Shown: one piece after another, positions 26,633 to 35,397 of the stretch
How positions within the stretch are numbered: the first letter of the stretch is position 1
Layout of the letters: every line of letters begins with the position of its first letter
Origin: CAYNRA01 sp046293395
GTDB lineage: Bacteria; Bacteroidota; Bacteroidia; Cytophagales; Spirosomataceae
NCBI GenBank assembly: GCA_046293395.1
Contig: JBKBOU010000003.1
Span: 496,001-560,000, forward strand
Length of the DNA stretch: 64,000 nucleotides
Direction: 5' to 3'
Notes under the pieces: generated by a model
Database searches by the model: none
Seen by the model: the letters and a program-made list of their open reading frames with translations, nothing else
Told to the model about the DNA's origin: nothing
Program-made: the position numbers and the translations under genes

Positions 26633-29600
26633 ATGTCTAAAATCTACATTAAGAAATGGCTAATTAGCACATTTTCGCTCTTGTTGATTTCGGTGGTTTC
26701 GTTCGGGCAGGCGAAAATCACGGGGATTATCACAGATGCAGATACAAAAGAGCCACTCATTGGCGTGAGCGTGCAGGTGAAGAATAAAATCATTGGTACA
26801 ATTACAGATACAAAAGGTAATTTTTCTCTTTCTACTGCAACACCTGTTCCTTTTTCTCTCGTCATTTCATCTGTTGGTTATCAAACCATGGAAGTGGAAG
26901 TCAAGAGTGATGTTACTTCCTTAAACATTGCCTTAAAAGAGCAATCCATTATGGGACAAGAAGTAGTTGTTTCTGCTTCTCGTGTGGAAGAAAGCGTCAT
27001 GCGTTCATCTGTTACCGTAGAAAAAATGGACTTACGCACGATTCAACAGTCGGCAGCACCCTCTTTTTATGACGGACTAGCCAACATGAAAGGCGTGGAT
27101 GTTACGACCCAAGGTTTACTTTTCAAATCTGTGAATATGCGTGGATTTGGTGCAACAGGAAACCCACGTATCGTTCAAATGATTGACGGGATGGACAACC
27201 AGGCTCCTGGCTTGAACTTTGCCGTGGATAACATCGTCGGGATGCCTGAACTAGACGTTGAAAGCGTTGAGGTTCTCCCAGGTGCTGCATCTGCCTTATA
27301 CGGCCCAAATGCCATCAACGGATTAATCCTAATGAACTCCAAAAGTCCTTTCTTATATCAAGGATTAAGCGCGACAATCAAGTCGGGTATTATGAACTCA
27401 TCAAACCGGACAAATGCCGATGGTTCTGCTTTGGGTATTACTCCGTTCAATGATGTGGCAATCCGTTATGCGAAAGCCGTCAATGATAAATTTGCTTACA
27501 AAGTGAATGTCTCTTACTTGGCAGCGCAAGATTGGCAAGCCAATGACTACACAAACCTAAACATTGGTGGCGTACAAGACGGTACACGTGGGCCTGGCGT
27601 AAACAATGATTACGACGGGATGAACGTATATGGCGATGAAATCCAAGCAAATATGAACTCCGTGGCCAATTCGTTAGTCACCGCAGGATTACTTCCAAGA
27701 GCTGCTTTGGGACTTATCCCAAACACAAATGTCAGTAGAACTGGTTTCCTAGAGAGAGATTTAGTTGATTACAACACAAAATCACTCAAAGCAAACTTGG
27801 CACTTCACTACAGAATCAACGAAAAAGTAGAAGCGATAGGTCAAGTTAATTACGGAACTGGTACCACAGTTTACACTGGAACAGGCCGGTATTCACTTCG
27901 TAACTTCAACATCACACAAGCAAAATTAGAACTAAGAGGTGATAACTTCACGCTACGTGGATATACAACACAGGAACGTTCAGGAGAATCTTATACAGCA
28001 GGTTTAGCCGCTGTCGCGATGTTGAACGACATCAAACCTCATGCAACTTGGTTTGGTCAATATGTAGGCGCATTTGCTCAATCTCGTTTAGCGGGATTAA
28101 ATGAAAGTGCTGCGCATTTGGCAGCAAGAGGCATTGCAGACCAAGGAATGCCTACACCTGGAACCCCAGGGTTTGATGCTTTACTAAATGAGTTTAGAGA
28201 CAAAACGATTGTTGATGGGGGTGGTTCTTTCCTAGACAAAACCAATCTATATCATGCAGAAGGGGTGTATAACTTCAAAAACCAAGTTAAAGTCGTCGAG
28301 TTATTGGCAGGTGCAAACGTAAGACAATTCCAACTTCGTTCAAACGGAACACTTTTCGCAGATAATAAAGAAGGTAGAACAGGTACAATTCCAATCAACG
28401 AATACGGTGCATTTGTACAAGCAGGAAAGAGCTTATTCAAAGACCATTTTAAATTAACCGGTTCGATTCGTTACGATAAAAACCAAAATTTTGACGGACA
28501 ATTTACGCCAAGAATTTCTGGTGTAACCACATTCGGCGAGCAAAACATTCGTCTATCTTACCAATCTGGATTTAGAATCCCGACGACTCAAAACCAATAC
28601 ATTGACCTACGTACGCCAGCAGGTACTTTGATTGGCGGACAACCCGAGTTTGATGCACGTTACAACTTACAGAATGGTATTTCGGTGGCTAATTTGTCTC
28701 CTAGCGTGATTGCTTCTGTTATCCAAAGTAACCCAGCGATTTTACAACAAGCCCAACAATATGCCATTCAGGCGGTAACAGCACAAGCACTTCCACAAAT
28801 TCAAGCAGCCGTTACAGCAGCCATTACACAACAAGTTACAGCAGCCGTTACAGCGCAAGTAAATGCAGGTGTTGCAGCAGGACAAATTCCAGCAGAAGCT
28901 GCACCGGCTATCATTCAGCAACAAATTGCAGCAGCACTTCCGACAGCCTTACAACAAGCTCCTGGAATCGTTCAACAACAATTGACTGGAATTTTGGCAC
29001 AACAAGTACCTGGTGTAACAGCACAAGTGGTTCCTGCTTTTGCTTTAGCAGCACTTCCTAAATACGCGGGTGGCACTTTGCAACCAGAGCGTATTCAGTC
29101 GTATGAAATTGGTTATAAAGGACTTATCGGAAAGAAACTATTTGTAGATGCTTATTATTACACAAGTAAATACACGAACTTCATTGGTGGTGTATCTATT
29201 GTTGTACCTACTGCTCCGGCAGCTCCAGGTTTACCCATTGAATCAGGTGTAGGTGGTGCAAGTACACGTCTAGCTTATTCAAGACCAGCCAATACCCAAG
29301 AAGAGATTACAGTAAACGGATGGGCAGCCACATTGAACTACTCACTTCCGAAGGGCTTCAACATTGGTGGTAACATCGCTTACAACAAATTAACAGGTTT
29401 TACTCCTTCACCTGAGCAACAGTATGCTGGGTTTAACACACCAGAATACAGATACAATGTGTCGTTCGGAAAGAGAATGGGTAGTGGTGATAAATTTGGT
29501 TTCAACGTGAATTTCCGCCACCAAGATGCATTTGTGTGGGAGGCTTCATTTAACCAACCAACAACGACTAGCAATCCTTTATTCACGAACACGACTGTTC

Positions 29601-29776
29601 CAGCCATCAACAACCTAGATGCACAAGTAAGCATGAAACTTTCAGCGCTGAAATCAATCATCAAAATTGGTGGAACGAACTTAGGAGGCAAACCATATAT
29701 CCAAGCATTTGGTAGTGCGCAAGTGGGCTCTATGTATTATGTGAGTTTAGCATTTGATGAATTATTGAATAAATAA
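26633..29776 (+). CDS. TonB-dependent receptor with Gln/Ala-rich insert
   Basis: The 1047-residue product has a signal peptide ending VSFGQ (residue 26), a carboxypeptidase-regulatory-like domain (about 28-105), and a TonB-box/plug start MGQEVVVSASRVEESV. The plug contains VNMRGFGATGNPRIVQMIDGMDNQ and PGAASALYGPNAINGLI, then a barrel follows. No SusD gene adjoins it, so it is a stand-alone receptor; the cargo is unknown. A stretch at about residues 696-811 (nt 28717-29065) is almost entirely Gln, Ala, Val, Ile, Thr and Pro in repeated ITQQ, AAVTA and QQQ-type runs. It lies in the second half of the barrel, so it probably forms an enlarged extracellular loop. Such an insert is unusual for the family. 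Confidence 0.92.
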   Translation: MSKIYIKKWLISTFSLLLISVVSFGQAKITGIITDADTKEPLIGVSVQVKNKIIGTITDTKGNFSLSTATPVPFSLVISSVGYQTMEVEVKSDVTSLNIALKEQSIMGQEVVVSASRVEESVMRSSVTVEKMDLRTIQQSAAPSFYDGLANMKGVDVTTQGLLFKSVNMRGFGATGNPRIVQMIDGMDNQAPGLNFAVDNIVGMPELDVESVEVLPGAASALYGPNAINGLILMNSKSPFLYQGLSATIKSGIMNSSNRTNADGSALGITPFNDVAIRYAKAVNDKFAYKVNVSYLAAQDWQANDYTNLNIGGVQDGTRGPGVNNDYDGMNVYGDEIQANMNSVANSLVTAGLLPRAALGLIPNTNVSRTGFLERDLVDYNTKSLKANLALHYRINEKVEAIGQVNYGTGTTVYTGTGRYSLRNFNITQAKLELRGDNFTLRGYTTQERSGESYTAGLAAVAMLNDIKPHATWFGQYVGAFAQSRLAGLNESAAHLAARGIADQGMPTPGTPGFDALLNEFRDKTIVDGGGSFLDKTNLYHAEGVYNFKNQVKVVELLAGANVRQFQLRSNGTLFADNKEGRTGTIPINEYGAFVQAGKSLFKDHFKLTGSIRYDKNQNFDGQFTPRISGVTTFGEQNIRLSYQSGFRIPTTQNQYIDLRTPAGTLIGGQPEFDARYNLQNGISVANLSPSVIASVIQSNPAILQQAQQYAIQAVTAQALPQIQAAVTAAITQQVTAAVTAQVNAGVAAGQIPAEAAPAIIQQQIAAALPTALQQAPGIVQQQLTGILAQQVPGVTAQVVPAFALAALPKYAGGTLQPERIQSYEIGYKGLIGKKLFVDAYYYTSKYTNFIGGVSIVVPTAPAAPGLPIESGVGGASTRLAYSRPANTQEEITVNGWAATLNYSLPKGFNIGGNIAYNKLTGFTPSPEQQYAGFNTPEYRYNVSFGKRMGSGDKFGFNVNFRHQDAFVWEASFNQPTTTSNPLFTNTTVPAINNLDAQVSMKLSALKSIIKIGGTNLGGKPYIQAFGSAQVGSMYYVSLAFDELLNK
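28717..29065 (+). repeat. Gln/Ala-rich low-complexity segment in receptor gene
   Basis: About 116 codons of degenerate repeats built on CAA/CAG, GCA and ACA codons, interrupting an otherwise normal barrel sequence. It is in frame with its host gene and contains no stop. The translated run lacks charged residues almost completely. Confidence 0.8.
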
Positions 29777-29898
29777 AAAATTGTATTGACCGATCAGATT
29801 ATATCATTCTTGTACCAAAAAGAATGAAGAAAGATTGAAACAGCTTCTATTTTAGAAACAAAAAATCAAGTATTCATAATTTTCTTTGGTTTAAGTAG

Positions 29899-29930
29899 AA
29901 AAAGAGCCCCCTTTGGAGGCTCTTTTTTTT
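29899..29930 (+). terminator. Terminator after the TonB receptor gene
   Basis: Hairpin AAAAAGAGCC (29899-29908) with GGCTCTTTTT (from 29918), followed by a run of T residues. It lies about 120 bases after the receptor stop and upstream of icd. Confidence 0.8.
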
Positions 29931-29962
29931 GGTCTGTTCTAAGAAAAATACTATAAAATTAC

Positions 29963-29970
29963 TAGCTTTG
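29963..29970 (+). promoter_or_regulatory. Possible -7 element for icd
   Basis: TAGCTTTG matches the Bacteroidota TAnnTTTG consensus, 50 bases before the icd ATG. No TTTG lies at the expected upstream distance, so it is only half a promoter. Confidence 0.4.
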
Positions 29971-30020
29971 CAGCGCTGTATTTTCTGATAGAAATATCAA
30001 CTCACTCAAAAAAAGTAATC

Positions 30021-31241
30021 ATGGAAAAAATCAAAGTGGACAACCCCGTTGTCGAGTTAGATGGGGATGAAATGACGCGTATCATTTGGCAATTCATTAA
30101 AGATAAACTCATTCTTCCGTATTTGGATATTGATCTTAAGTACTACGATTTAGGTATCGAGCACAGAGATGCAACCAATGACCAAGTTACAATTGACGCC
30201 GCACATGCCATCAAAGAATATGGTGTAGGTATCAAATGTGCGACTATTACGCCTGATGAAGCGCGTGTAGAAGAGTTTGGACTAAAAAAGATGTGGAAAT
30301 CGCCAAACGGAACGATTCGTAATATCTTAGATGGTACGGTTTTTAGAGAGCCTATCGTTTGCCAAAATGTACCTCGTTTGGTAACAAACTGGGACTCCCC
30401 AATTATTGTTGGTCGCCACGCATTCGGTGATCAATACCGCGCAACGGATTTCGTCGTACAAGGAAAGGGTAAATTAACCATGAAGTTTGAGGGGGAAGAC
30501 GGCTCTGTTCAAGAGTTTGAAGTCTATAACTACGAAGGGCAAGGTGGTGTTGCTATGGGTATGTACAATACCGATGAGTCTATTTATGGCTTCGCACGCT
30601 CCTGTATGAACATGGCATTGGCGAAAGGATGGCCTTTGTATCTATCTACGAAAAATACAATTCTTAAAAAATACGACGGTCGCTTTAAAGATATTTTCCA
30701 AGAAGTTTGGGAAAATGAGTTCAAAGACAAAGGCGTACAGTACGAGCACCGCCTCATTGATGACATGGTTGCCTCTGCCCTAAAATGGAACGGTAACTTT
30801 GTTTGGGCTTGTAAAAACTACGACGGGGACGTTCAGTCGGATACCGTAGCTCAAGGTTTCGGTTCTTTAGGACTTATGACTTCTGTATTGGTTACACCAG
30901 ACGGAAAAACATTGGAGTCTGAAGCAGCACACGGTACAGTAACAAGACACTACAGAGAGCACCAAAAAGGAAAACCAACATCTACCAACCCGATTGCCTC
31001 TATTTTTGCTTGGACGCGCGGTTTGGCGTTTAGAGGGAAATTGGATAATAACCAACCTTTGGTTGAATTTGCGGATGCCTTGGAAGCAGTTTGTGTTGAG
31101 ACCGTAGAGTCTGGTAAAATGACTAAAGATTTAGCTGTTTGTATTTACGGTAACAAAGTAAATCACGGAGAGCACTATCTATATACAGAGGAGTTCTTAG
31201 AAGCTATCAATACAAATTTGAAAGCGAAATTGGCGAAATAA
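30021..31241 (+). CDS. icd: NADP-dependent isocitrate dehydrogenase, eukaryote-like type
   Basis: The 406-residue product starts KVDNPVVELDGDEMTRIIW and carries TITPDEARVEEF, WKSPNGTIRNILDGTVFREPI and the dehydrogenase signature around NYDGDVQSDTVAQGFGSLGLMTS. These are features of the homodimeric type II enzyme family that includes mitochondrial and cytosolic eukaryotic IDH, rather than the E. coli type. It oxidises isocitrate to 2-oxoglutarate and CO2 with NADP+ in the citric acid cycle. The length fits the family. It stands alone, between a terminator upstream and a strong terminator at 31267-31308. ATG at 30021 is the clear start. Confidence 0.96.
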   Translation: MEKIKVDNPVVELDGDEMTRIIWQFIKDKLILPYLDIDLKYYDLGIEHRDATNDQVTIDAAHAIKEYGVGIKCATITPDEARVEEFGLKKMWKSPNGTIRNILDGTVFREPIVCQNVPRLVTNWDSPIIVGRHAFGDQYRATDFVVQGKGKLTMKFEGEDGSVQEFEVYNYEGQGGVAMGMYNTDESIYGFARSCMNMALAKGWPLYLSTKNTILKKYDGRFKDIFQEVWENEFKDKGVQYEHRLIDDMVASALKWNGNFVWACKNYDGDVQSDTVAQGFGSLGLMTSVLVTPDGKTLESEAAHGTVTRHYREHQKGKPTSTNPIASIFAWTRGLAFRGKLDNNQPLVEFADALEAVCVETVESGKMTKDLAVCIYGNKVNHGEHYLYTEEFLEAINTNLKAKLAK

Positions 31242-31266
31242 TTCCCAACGTTTTTCAGTATGTAGC

Positions 31267-31308
31267 AAAAAAGAGAGAGATGTTGGAAACAACGTCTCTC
31301 TCTTTTTT
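31267..31308 (+). terminator. Terminator after icd
   Basis: An 18-bp stem with one G-T pair (AAAAAAGAGAGAGATGTT from 31267, complement ending at 31308), short purine-rich loop, and a T run. It starts 25 bases after the icd stop. Confidence 0.88.
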
Positions 31309-31608
31309 TAATCGACTTGTAATCTTCCCCAAAAATAGCTACGCTAATTGATGTAGTATTTTTAATTTAGGGGTAATGAAAAAGAGGTAAAAAAAGCCGA
31401 AGAACTGCCTCTAGTGAGGGAAGTTCTTCGGCATCTTCAAAATTGGTTTTTTATGGCTCAATTACAGCTGATTTAAGCCCTCCAAAAAGGCAAGATTAAA
31501 AACCCTGAACAAAAGAGACCTTCCCTCAGAAAGCCTTAAATGAAGCCTAAATTCAGCAAAATCTACTAAAAATCAAGAGAATAGAGATGTTGTGCAACGG
31601 CTACCGCT
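31309..31608. other. Non-coding gap at the left border of the accessory patch
   Basis: About 300 bases without a credible gene. Apart from a hairpin at 31396-31432, I see no recognisable element. The last 20 bases lead into the 15-base repeat that flanks the next gene. Confidence 0.5.
31391..31432 (-). terminator. Probable minus-strand terminator
   Basis: The arms GCCGAAGAACT (31396-31406) and AGTTCTTCGGC (31422-31432) are perfect over 11 bp, extended by a CCTC/GAGG inner stem. The five A residues at 31391-31395 give U residues on the minus strand. It lies about 190 bases beyond the stop of the membrane-protein gene and is the first hairpin that could end its transcript. Confidence 0.7.
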
Positions 31609-31623
31609 GTTGGTGGCTGGTGT
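31609..31623 (+). repeat. Flanking inverted repeat, left copy
   Basis: GTTGGTGGCTGGTGT, directly abutting the stop codon of the gene at 31624. Its inverse, differing at two of 15 positions, is at 32913-32927 on the other side of the same gene. Confidence 0.6.
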
Positions 31624-32883
31624 TTATTGTCTCGATATAATTTTTCCAATTGCATCACTTGGCATTGTTGGTGAGGAATCATCTTTTAAAAGTCCTGTTT
31701 CAGCTCTACTAAATAAAGATTGCATTATTAATTGTCTGTCTTTCTCGTCAACATTTGAATCTTTAAGTAAGGATAAATAGAAATAAGTCAATGTGTGCCT
31801 TTCTTCGCAGTCTCTGGCTAAATGGAAAGAACTGAACATAAATTTTGTCAAAGCCCGAATAGCGTATGCAATAAAAGATATTAGTGTTACATAGATAATT
31901 GACCATCTGATTGCTGCACTTTTGTCGTCTCCAAACCACGATTCATAAATTTGTTCAGGTGCTGTCCAAAGTATTTCAGCTAATGACCAACACGTAATTC
32001 CAACGAGTAGAATAATTAATGAAAATGCAATCCAACCTTGTGTTTTTAATTTTCCCGCTCTTTCGTTCCAATACTTTGCAGGTTCTTCAAGTTTAAGTTT
32101 TTCACGATATGTATCTTCAAGTTCTTTTACTCTTTTAGTTGTTGGGTCATACCAACTTTGCCATTGAGTAGTTTTGGTGTCGTCAAACCAAGTGTTGAAT
32201 AAGGTGTCTTTTTCGGATTTTAAATCGTCAATTTTCTTTATAAACTCTTCATATTTATCATTTGCATTTTTGATATGGTCAACAACTACGCTCTCAGATT
32301 CGGTTAAATATTTTTGAAAGTCATTACGAATTTTTGAAATTGAAGACTTTTCAGCGTTTCTTCTTTCTACAATTTCTGAGTTATCTTTTTGACTGAATTC
32401 ATAGGCCAATAAGGCTCCAAAAAATGAATCTTTATTATTGATATTGAAATTGTTGCCTATGAGAAAAATATAAGCACCTTGAAAATATCGAGGACTTTCT
32501 TTGTGAACTCTAATCAAAAACTCTGATTCAGGAACATTGTAAGGTAATGGGTAATTATTTGTGCTTGAAAAACCACTTTGGATATTTCTCCAATAACTTG
32601 TCAAGTTGCTACCCGTTTGATTATGATAATTATTTACAAACTGAATTATGGAAGTTTTCAGTTGATTAAAATAGGCTTTAGAATTTTCAAGTTCTCTCGG
32701 TAGAGTTAAATCAACTTTGTTCCAACCTTCAATTTGTTGATTAACATATTCATAAATAGCTGTCAGTCCAGTTATTTGTTGATTTACATTAACGTAGCTA
32801 AAGTTGAATGTCACAGAAATATTTTTAAACCATTCTGGGTCGGTTGTCTCCGAAATCTTCTTTTTAAATTCTTTATTTGTCAT
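31624..32883 (-). CDS. Unrecognised coiled-coil membrane protein (possibly DUF6161)
   Basis: The 419-residue product is not securely recognised; its C-terminal part reminds me of DUF6161 (low to moderate certainty). The N-terminal 160 residues look globular, and about 170-265 is charged and helical with coiled-coil character. Two membrane segments follow (about 282-305 and 330-353), then a cytoplasmic tail with HLARDCEERHTLTYFYLSLL and many charged residues. No enzyme motif is visible. The gene is more A+T-rich than the flanking housekeeping genes and is bracketed by 15-base inverted repeats, which suggests acquisition as a unit. It lies downstream of the HExxH gene on the same strand, with a structured 130-base element between them. 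A role in defence or stress is possible but unsupported. Confidence 0.65.
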   Translation of the reverse strand: MTNKEFKKKISETTDPEWFKNISVTFNFSYVNVNQQITGLTAIYEYVNQQIEGWNKVDLTLPRELENSKAYFNQLKTSIIQFVNNYHNQTGSNLTSYWRNIQSGFSSTNNYPLPYNVPESEFLIRVHKESPRYFQGAYIFLIGNNFNINNKDSFFGALLAYEFSQKDNSEIVERRNAEKSSISKIRNDFQKYLTESESVVVDHIKNANDKYEEFIKKIDDLKSEKDTLFNTWFDDTKTTQWQSWYDPTTKRVKELEDTYREKLKLEEPAKYWNERAGKLKTQGWIAFSLIILLVGITCWSLAEILWTAPEQIYESWFGDDKSAAIRWSIIYVTLISFIAYAIRALTKFMFSSFHLARDCEERHTLTYFYLSLLKDSNVDEKDRQLIMQSLFSRAETGLLKDDSSPTMPSDAIGKIISRQ

Positions 32884-32912
32884 TACGTTAATTTGTTCAG
32901 ATGTCGTTCTTT

Positions 32913-32927
32913 ACACTTGCCACCAAC
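32913..32927 (-). repeat. Flanking inverted repeat, right copy
   Basis: On the minus strand this reads GTTGGTGGCAAGTGT, 13 of 15 identical to the plus-strand copy at 31609-31623. It lies 30 bases upstream of the start codon of the gene between the copies and forms the left end of the hairpin element at 32921-33053. Confidence 0.6.
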
Positions 32928-33053
32928 GTTTTGCAGATTGGCGATGGGCGGGCTTTTCAGCACAAAAGTTAGTTCGGAGAACTGAACTTTCGGTTACCAC
33001 AAAACTGTCAAGCGAAGACGAAACCCCGCCTATTGCCAATGTGCTGTTAGCTG
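32921..33053 (-). repeat. Large imperfect palindrome, attC-like
   Basis: The outer arms 32937-32952 (ATTGGCGATGGGCGGG) and 33025-33040 pair over 16 positions with two mismatches. The end boxes CCAAC (32923-32927) and GTTAG (33046-33050) also pair with one wobble. A second stem in the centre uses AGTTAGTTC and GAACTGAACT around 32968-32985. The layout, with short core boxes, long imperfect arms and an extrahelical middle, recalls integron attC sites and the cassette-associated repeats of Bacteroidota. The stop codon of the upstream gene lies inside the GTTAG box, as is usual for cassette genes. The integron core consensus is not fully met, so the class is uncertain. Confidence 0.6.
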
Positions 33054-34399
33054 TAGTTGTTTTGTTCAATTCTTATATCTAATTCATTTTGCCAAAGTCC
33101 AAATGAATGTGTCGCCATTCCATATGGACAAATAGTTTCTGTATTTTCTTTTATGTTCATCCAAGGTGCTGTTTGGCAATTATATTCATTTCCCACAGCT
33201 TCTTTGTATTCGCAATTTTCAAAAAGTGGACATTTACATTTCTTGTTTATTTCAGCTGAGGTTTTAGATGTCAATAAGTCATAGAGAATCCAATGCATCC
33301 AAATGGTAGCTGCTGACTGGAAATACTCTTCATAAATATTATCCTGGTCAGGGTTTTGTTTGTCGTAATAACGATAGAATTGTTTGTCGTTCACAACAAT
33401 TGGAGGTGGAAAGCAACTATTGAACATTAAAAAATTGTCCATACTCATAACAAATGGGTAGGAGAAAAATATTGGTGACAAATTTTCTTTAATATCAGAA
33501 GCCAATTTTATTGTTTTTAAATACCACTTCAAAGCCTTAGACAAATGAACCCTTGTTTCATCTTCGCTCCAAGTGGTTATATCTGGAATAATATTATTGA
33601 GTGCTTCGTGCTTTGGAAATGAAAATTCTAATTCTTTCGCTCTAATAATTTCAAAAATATTTTTCTTATCTCTTTCCCATTCAAGTGTCCTGTTTTTTAG
33701 TTCTTCAATTACGGCAAGAAAAATCTTCGGTGCTTGAATAGTGTCCAAGCATAAGTCTGTTATTAAAAACTTGGTTTCATCACTTGCACTGATATTATGG
33801 TGAGAAAAAATAAGGTCTCCGAGTTTATAAGGAAGTGTCATTAATTCAGAAGTTGGAACATCATATTTTTTGTCTCCTAAATGTTTTTCACATATTTTTT
33901 GGGCATAATAGGCTTGTATTTCTTGAAGTGGAATTAATCCAAAATGATACTCATTCGTTACGTCATTTTTAAATGTCAATGTGTTTTTAGCAATCGTACT
34001 TACACCTTTGTCAAGAGGAATATCAATTATTTCAGTTTGAATTTGGTCTATGAATAACTCTTCGTATTTTATGTTTCTTTCAAGTTGTCCTGTTCCGCAA
34101 TATATGAGATAGAACTTTCTGAATTTACCATACTGTTCGCCATATGCGTCTTCGTTTAAAGGGATTTCTATGGTTTTCTTTTCTCCTTCTGAAAAAACGC
34201 TTGTCAGATAAACAATGTCCCGAAGCCAAAGTGAAAATCCAAAAATTGAAGAAATGTGTGTTATGTCTTGAATATAATGGCAGTACTCGTGAACAAAGGC
34301 AGGATAACTTTCAGCTTGAAAGTTATCTCCGTCATATTTTAGATTTGTAATGTCAATTGAAAACTTGCTCGGGCTATATGAAGCGAATGTTTGTCTCAT
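33047..34399 (-). CDS. Unrecognised HExxH protein, putative metallopeptidase
   Basis: I do not recognise the family of this 450-residue product. Near the N-terminus it has HEYCHYIQD (residues 37-45), which fits the HExxH zinc-binding motif of metallopeptidases. A third zinc ligand cannot be picked out by eye. The C-terminal 60 residues hold a cysteine cluster (KCKCPLFENC, then YNC and TICPYG) that could bind a metal. No signal peptide or membrane segment is visible, so a cytoplasmic location is expected. The gene is A+T-rich, ends within the hairpin repeat at 32921-33053, and is followed by the coiled-coil membrane-protein gene. A protease acting with a membrane partner is conceivable but is inference only. 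Confidence 0.65.
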   Translation of the reverse strand: MRQTFASYSPSKFSIDITNLKYDGDNFQAESYPAFVHEYCHYIQDITHISSIFGFSLWLRDIVYLTSVFSEGEKKTIEIPLNEDAYGEQYGKFRKFYLIYCGTGQLERNIKYEELFIDQIQTEIIDIPLDKGVSTIAKNTLTFKNDVTNEYHFGLIPLQEIQAYYAQKICEKHLGDKKYDVPTSELMTLPYKLGDLIFSHHNISASDETKFLITDLCLDTIQAPKIFLAVIEELKNRTLEWERDKKNIFEIIRAKELEFSFPKHEALNNIIPDITTWSEDETRVHLSKALKWYLKTIKLASDIKENLSPIFFSYPFVMSMDNFLMFNSCFPPPIVVNDKQFYRYYDKQNPDQDNIYEEYFQSAATIWMHWILYDLLTSKTSAEINKKCKCPLFENCEYKEAVGNEYNCQTAPWMNIKENTETICPYGMATHSFGLWQNELDIRIEQNNYS

Positions 34400-35346
34400 C
34401 TTGTTGTCTTTTTACAATTACAGCTAAATCATAAATATACGCAAAAATTACAGTACCCTTTGTATTTTTTTTGCACTTTTGCCATTATTTATTGAATTAT
34501 TCAGTGAGTGCATTTTATATTGTATTTAATTAAATAAAACCAAGATTTCCCCAATTCATGGTACAATGTATAAACAGCACGAGGACTCGTTTCCAGACCT
34601 TTCGTACGCAAATGCCATTCTTCTGCTCATGATTTTGCATCTCTTGTTTGTTTTGGAGGTAAAATAGTAATGCACGTTTGTTCGTTTTCTTCCGAAAAAC
34701 AAACGAATGTATCTACTCTTTTTGTTAATTCCAAATAAACTTCTGTTTCGTTTTAAACCAAATAGGTTGTCTCTACCCTTCATACAGAGGTTCACCTTTT
34801 GTGTGTAGATGCGATTTCAGTAGATAGGAAATAGCACCCAGCACAACCAGGGAATTAGCTAGAGAACTCTCCAAACCAAAGTTATTTCCTGTGAATATAT
34901 TAAATTCGTAACGTATGTCTAAGAAATGATAATGCGTATATTTTCTATCAAAATTCGCCTAAAGAAGTATTCTTCTGCTCAGGAAGCCAAGAATAAAATG
35001 ATGACAGACTCAATAAAATGAGAAAAAAGGAGATGAGCGAGGTTAAAATGAAATATATCAATACCAAAGAAATAGCTCGTAAAATGGCAAAAATGAACAT
35101 ACGTTTACATGAAAATTTAATTACTACTCACACATACGCAACACATCCCATGTATATACTTCTGGCTATCTTGTCATTTTGGTCTGTGTTTACTCCTCTA
35201 AAATAGCCAAAAAATAAAAAAATCAAATACTTTTGAAAATATTTCGAACTTCCAGATACACATTCGTTTTTTTAGGCTCATTGAACGAACAACATACGAA
35301 TGCAAAGAAGAATGGCTTATTTAGGCTCATTTTTTCTGTATCTACA
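34400..35346. other. Gene-free stretch of almost 1 kb
   Basis: No convincing gene on either strand; open frames of 60-80 codons (for example 34556-34795 and 35018-35206) have no recognisable product or supporting signals. I see a weak hairpin with CGTTTGTT arms (34675-34705) and a 12-base direct repeat TTTAGGCTCATT at 35271-35282 and 35320-35331. The stretch may be decayed remains of a former accessory gene or may hold an RNA I cannot identify. Confidence 0.5.
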
Positions 35347-35379
35347 AACAAAAAAACCTCTCGTTCCGAGAGGTTTTTC
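35347..35379 (-). terminator. Terminator after thioredoxin gene
   Basis: A perfect 12-bp stem (35352-35363 with 35367-35378) with a 3-base loop and A residues upstream giving a U tail on the minus strand, 20 bases after the stop at 35398. Confidence 0.87.
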
Positions 35380-35397
35380 TTTGCATCGAGTACACCA

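Noticed and set aside
31609..32927. Insertion sequence
   Set aside because: The flanking inverted repeats are present, but the enclosed gene is not a transposase and no target duplication is visible.
35018..35206. 62-residue open frame with one hydrophobic end
   Set aside because: No family resemblance, no clear promoter or operon partner; kept as part of the gene-free stretch.
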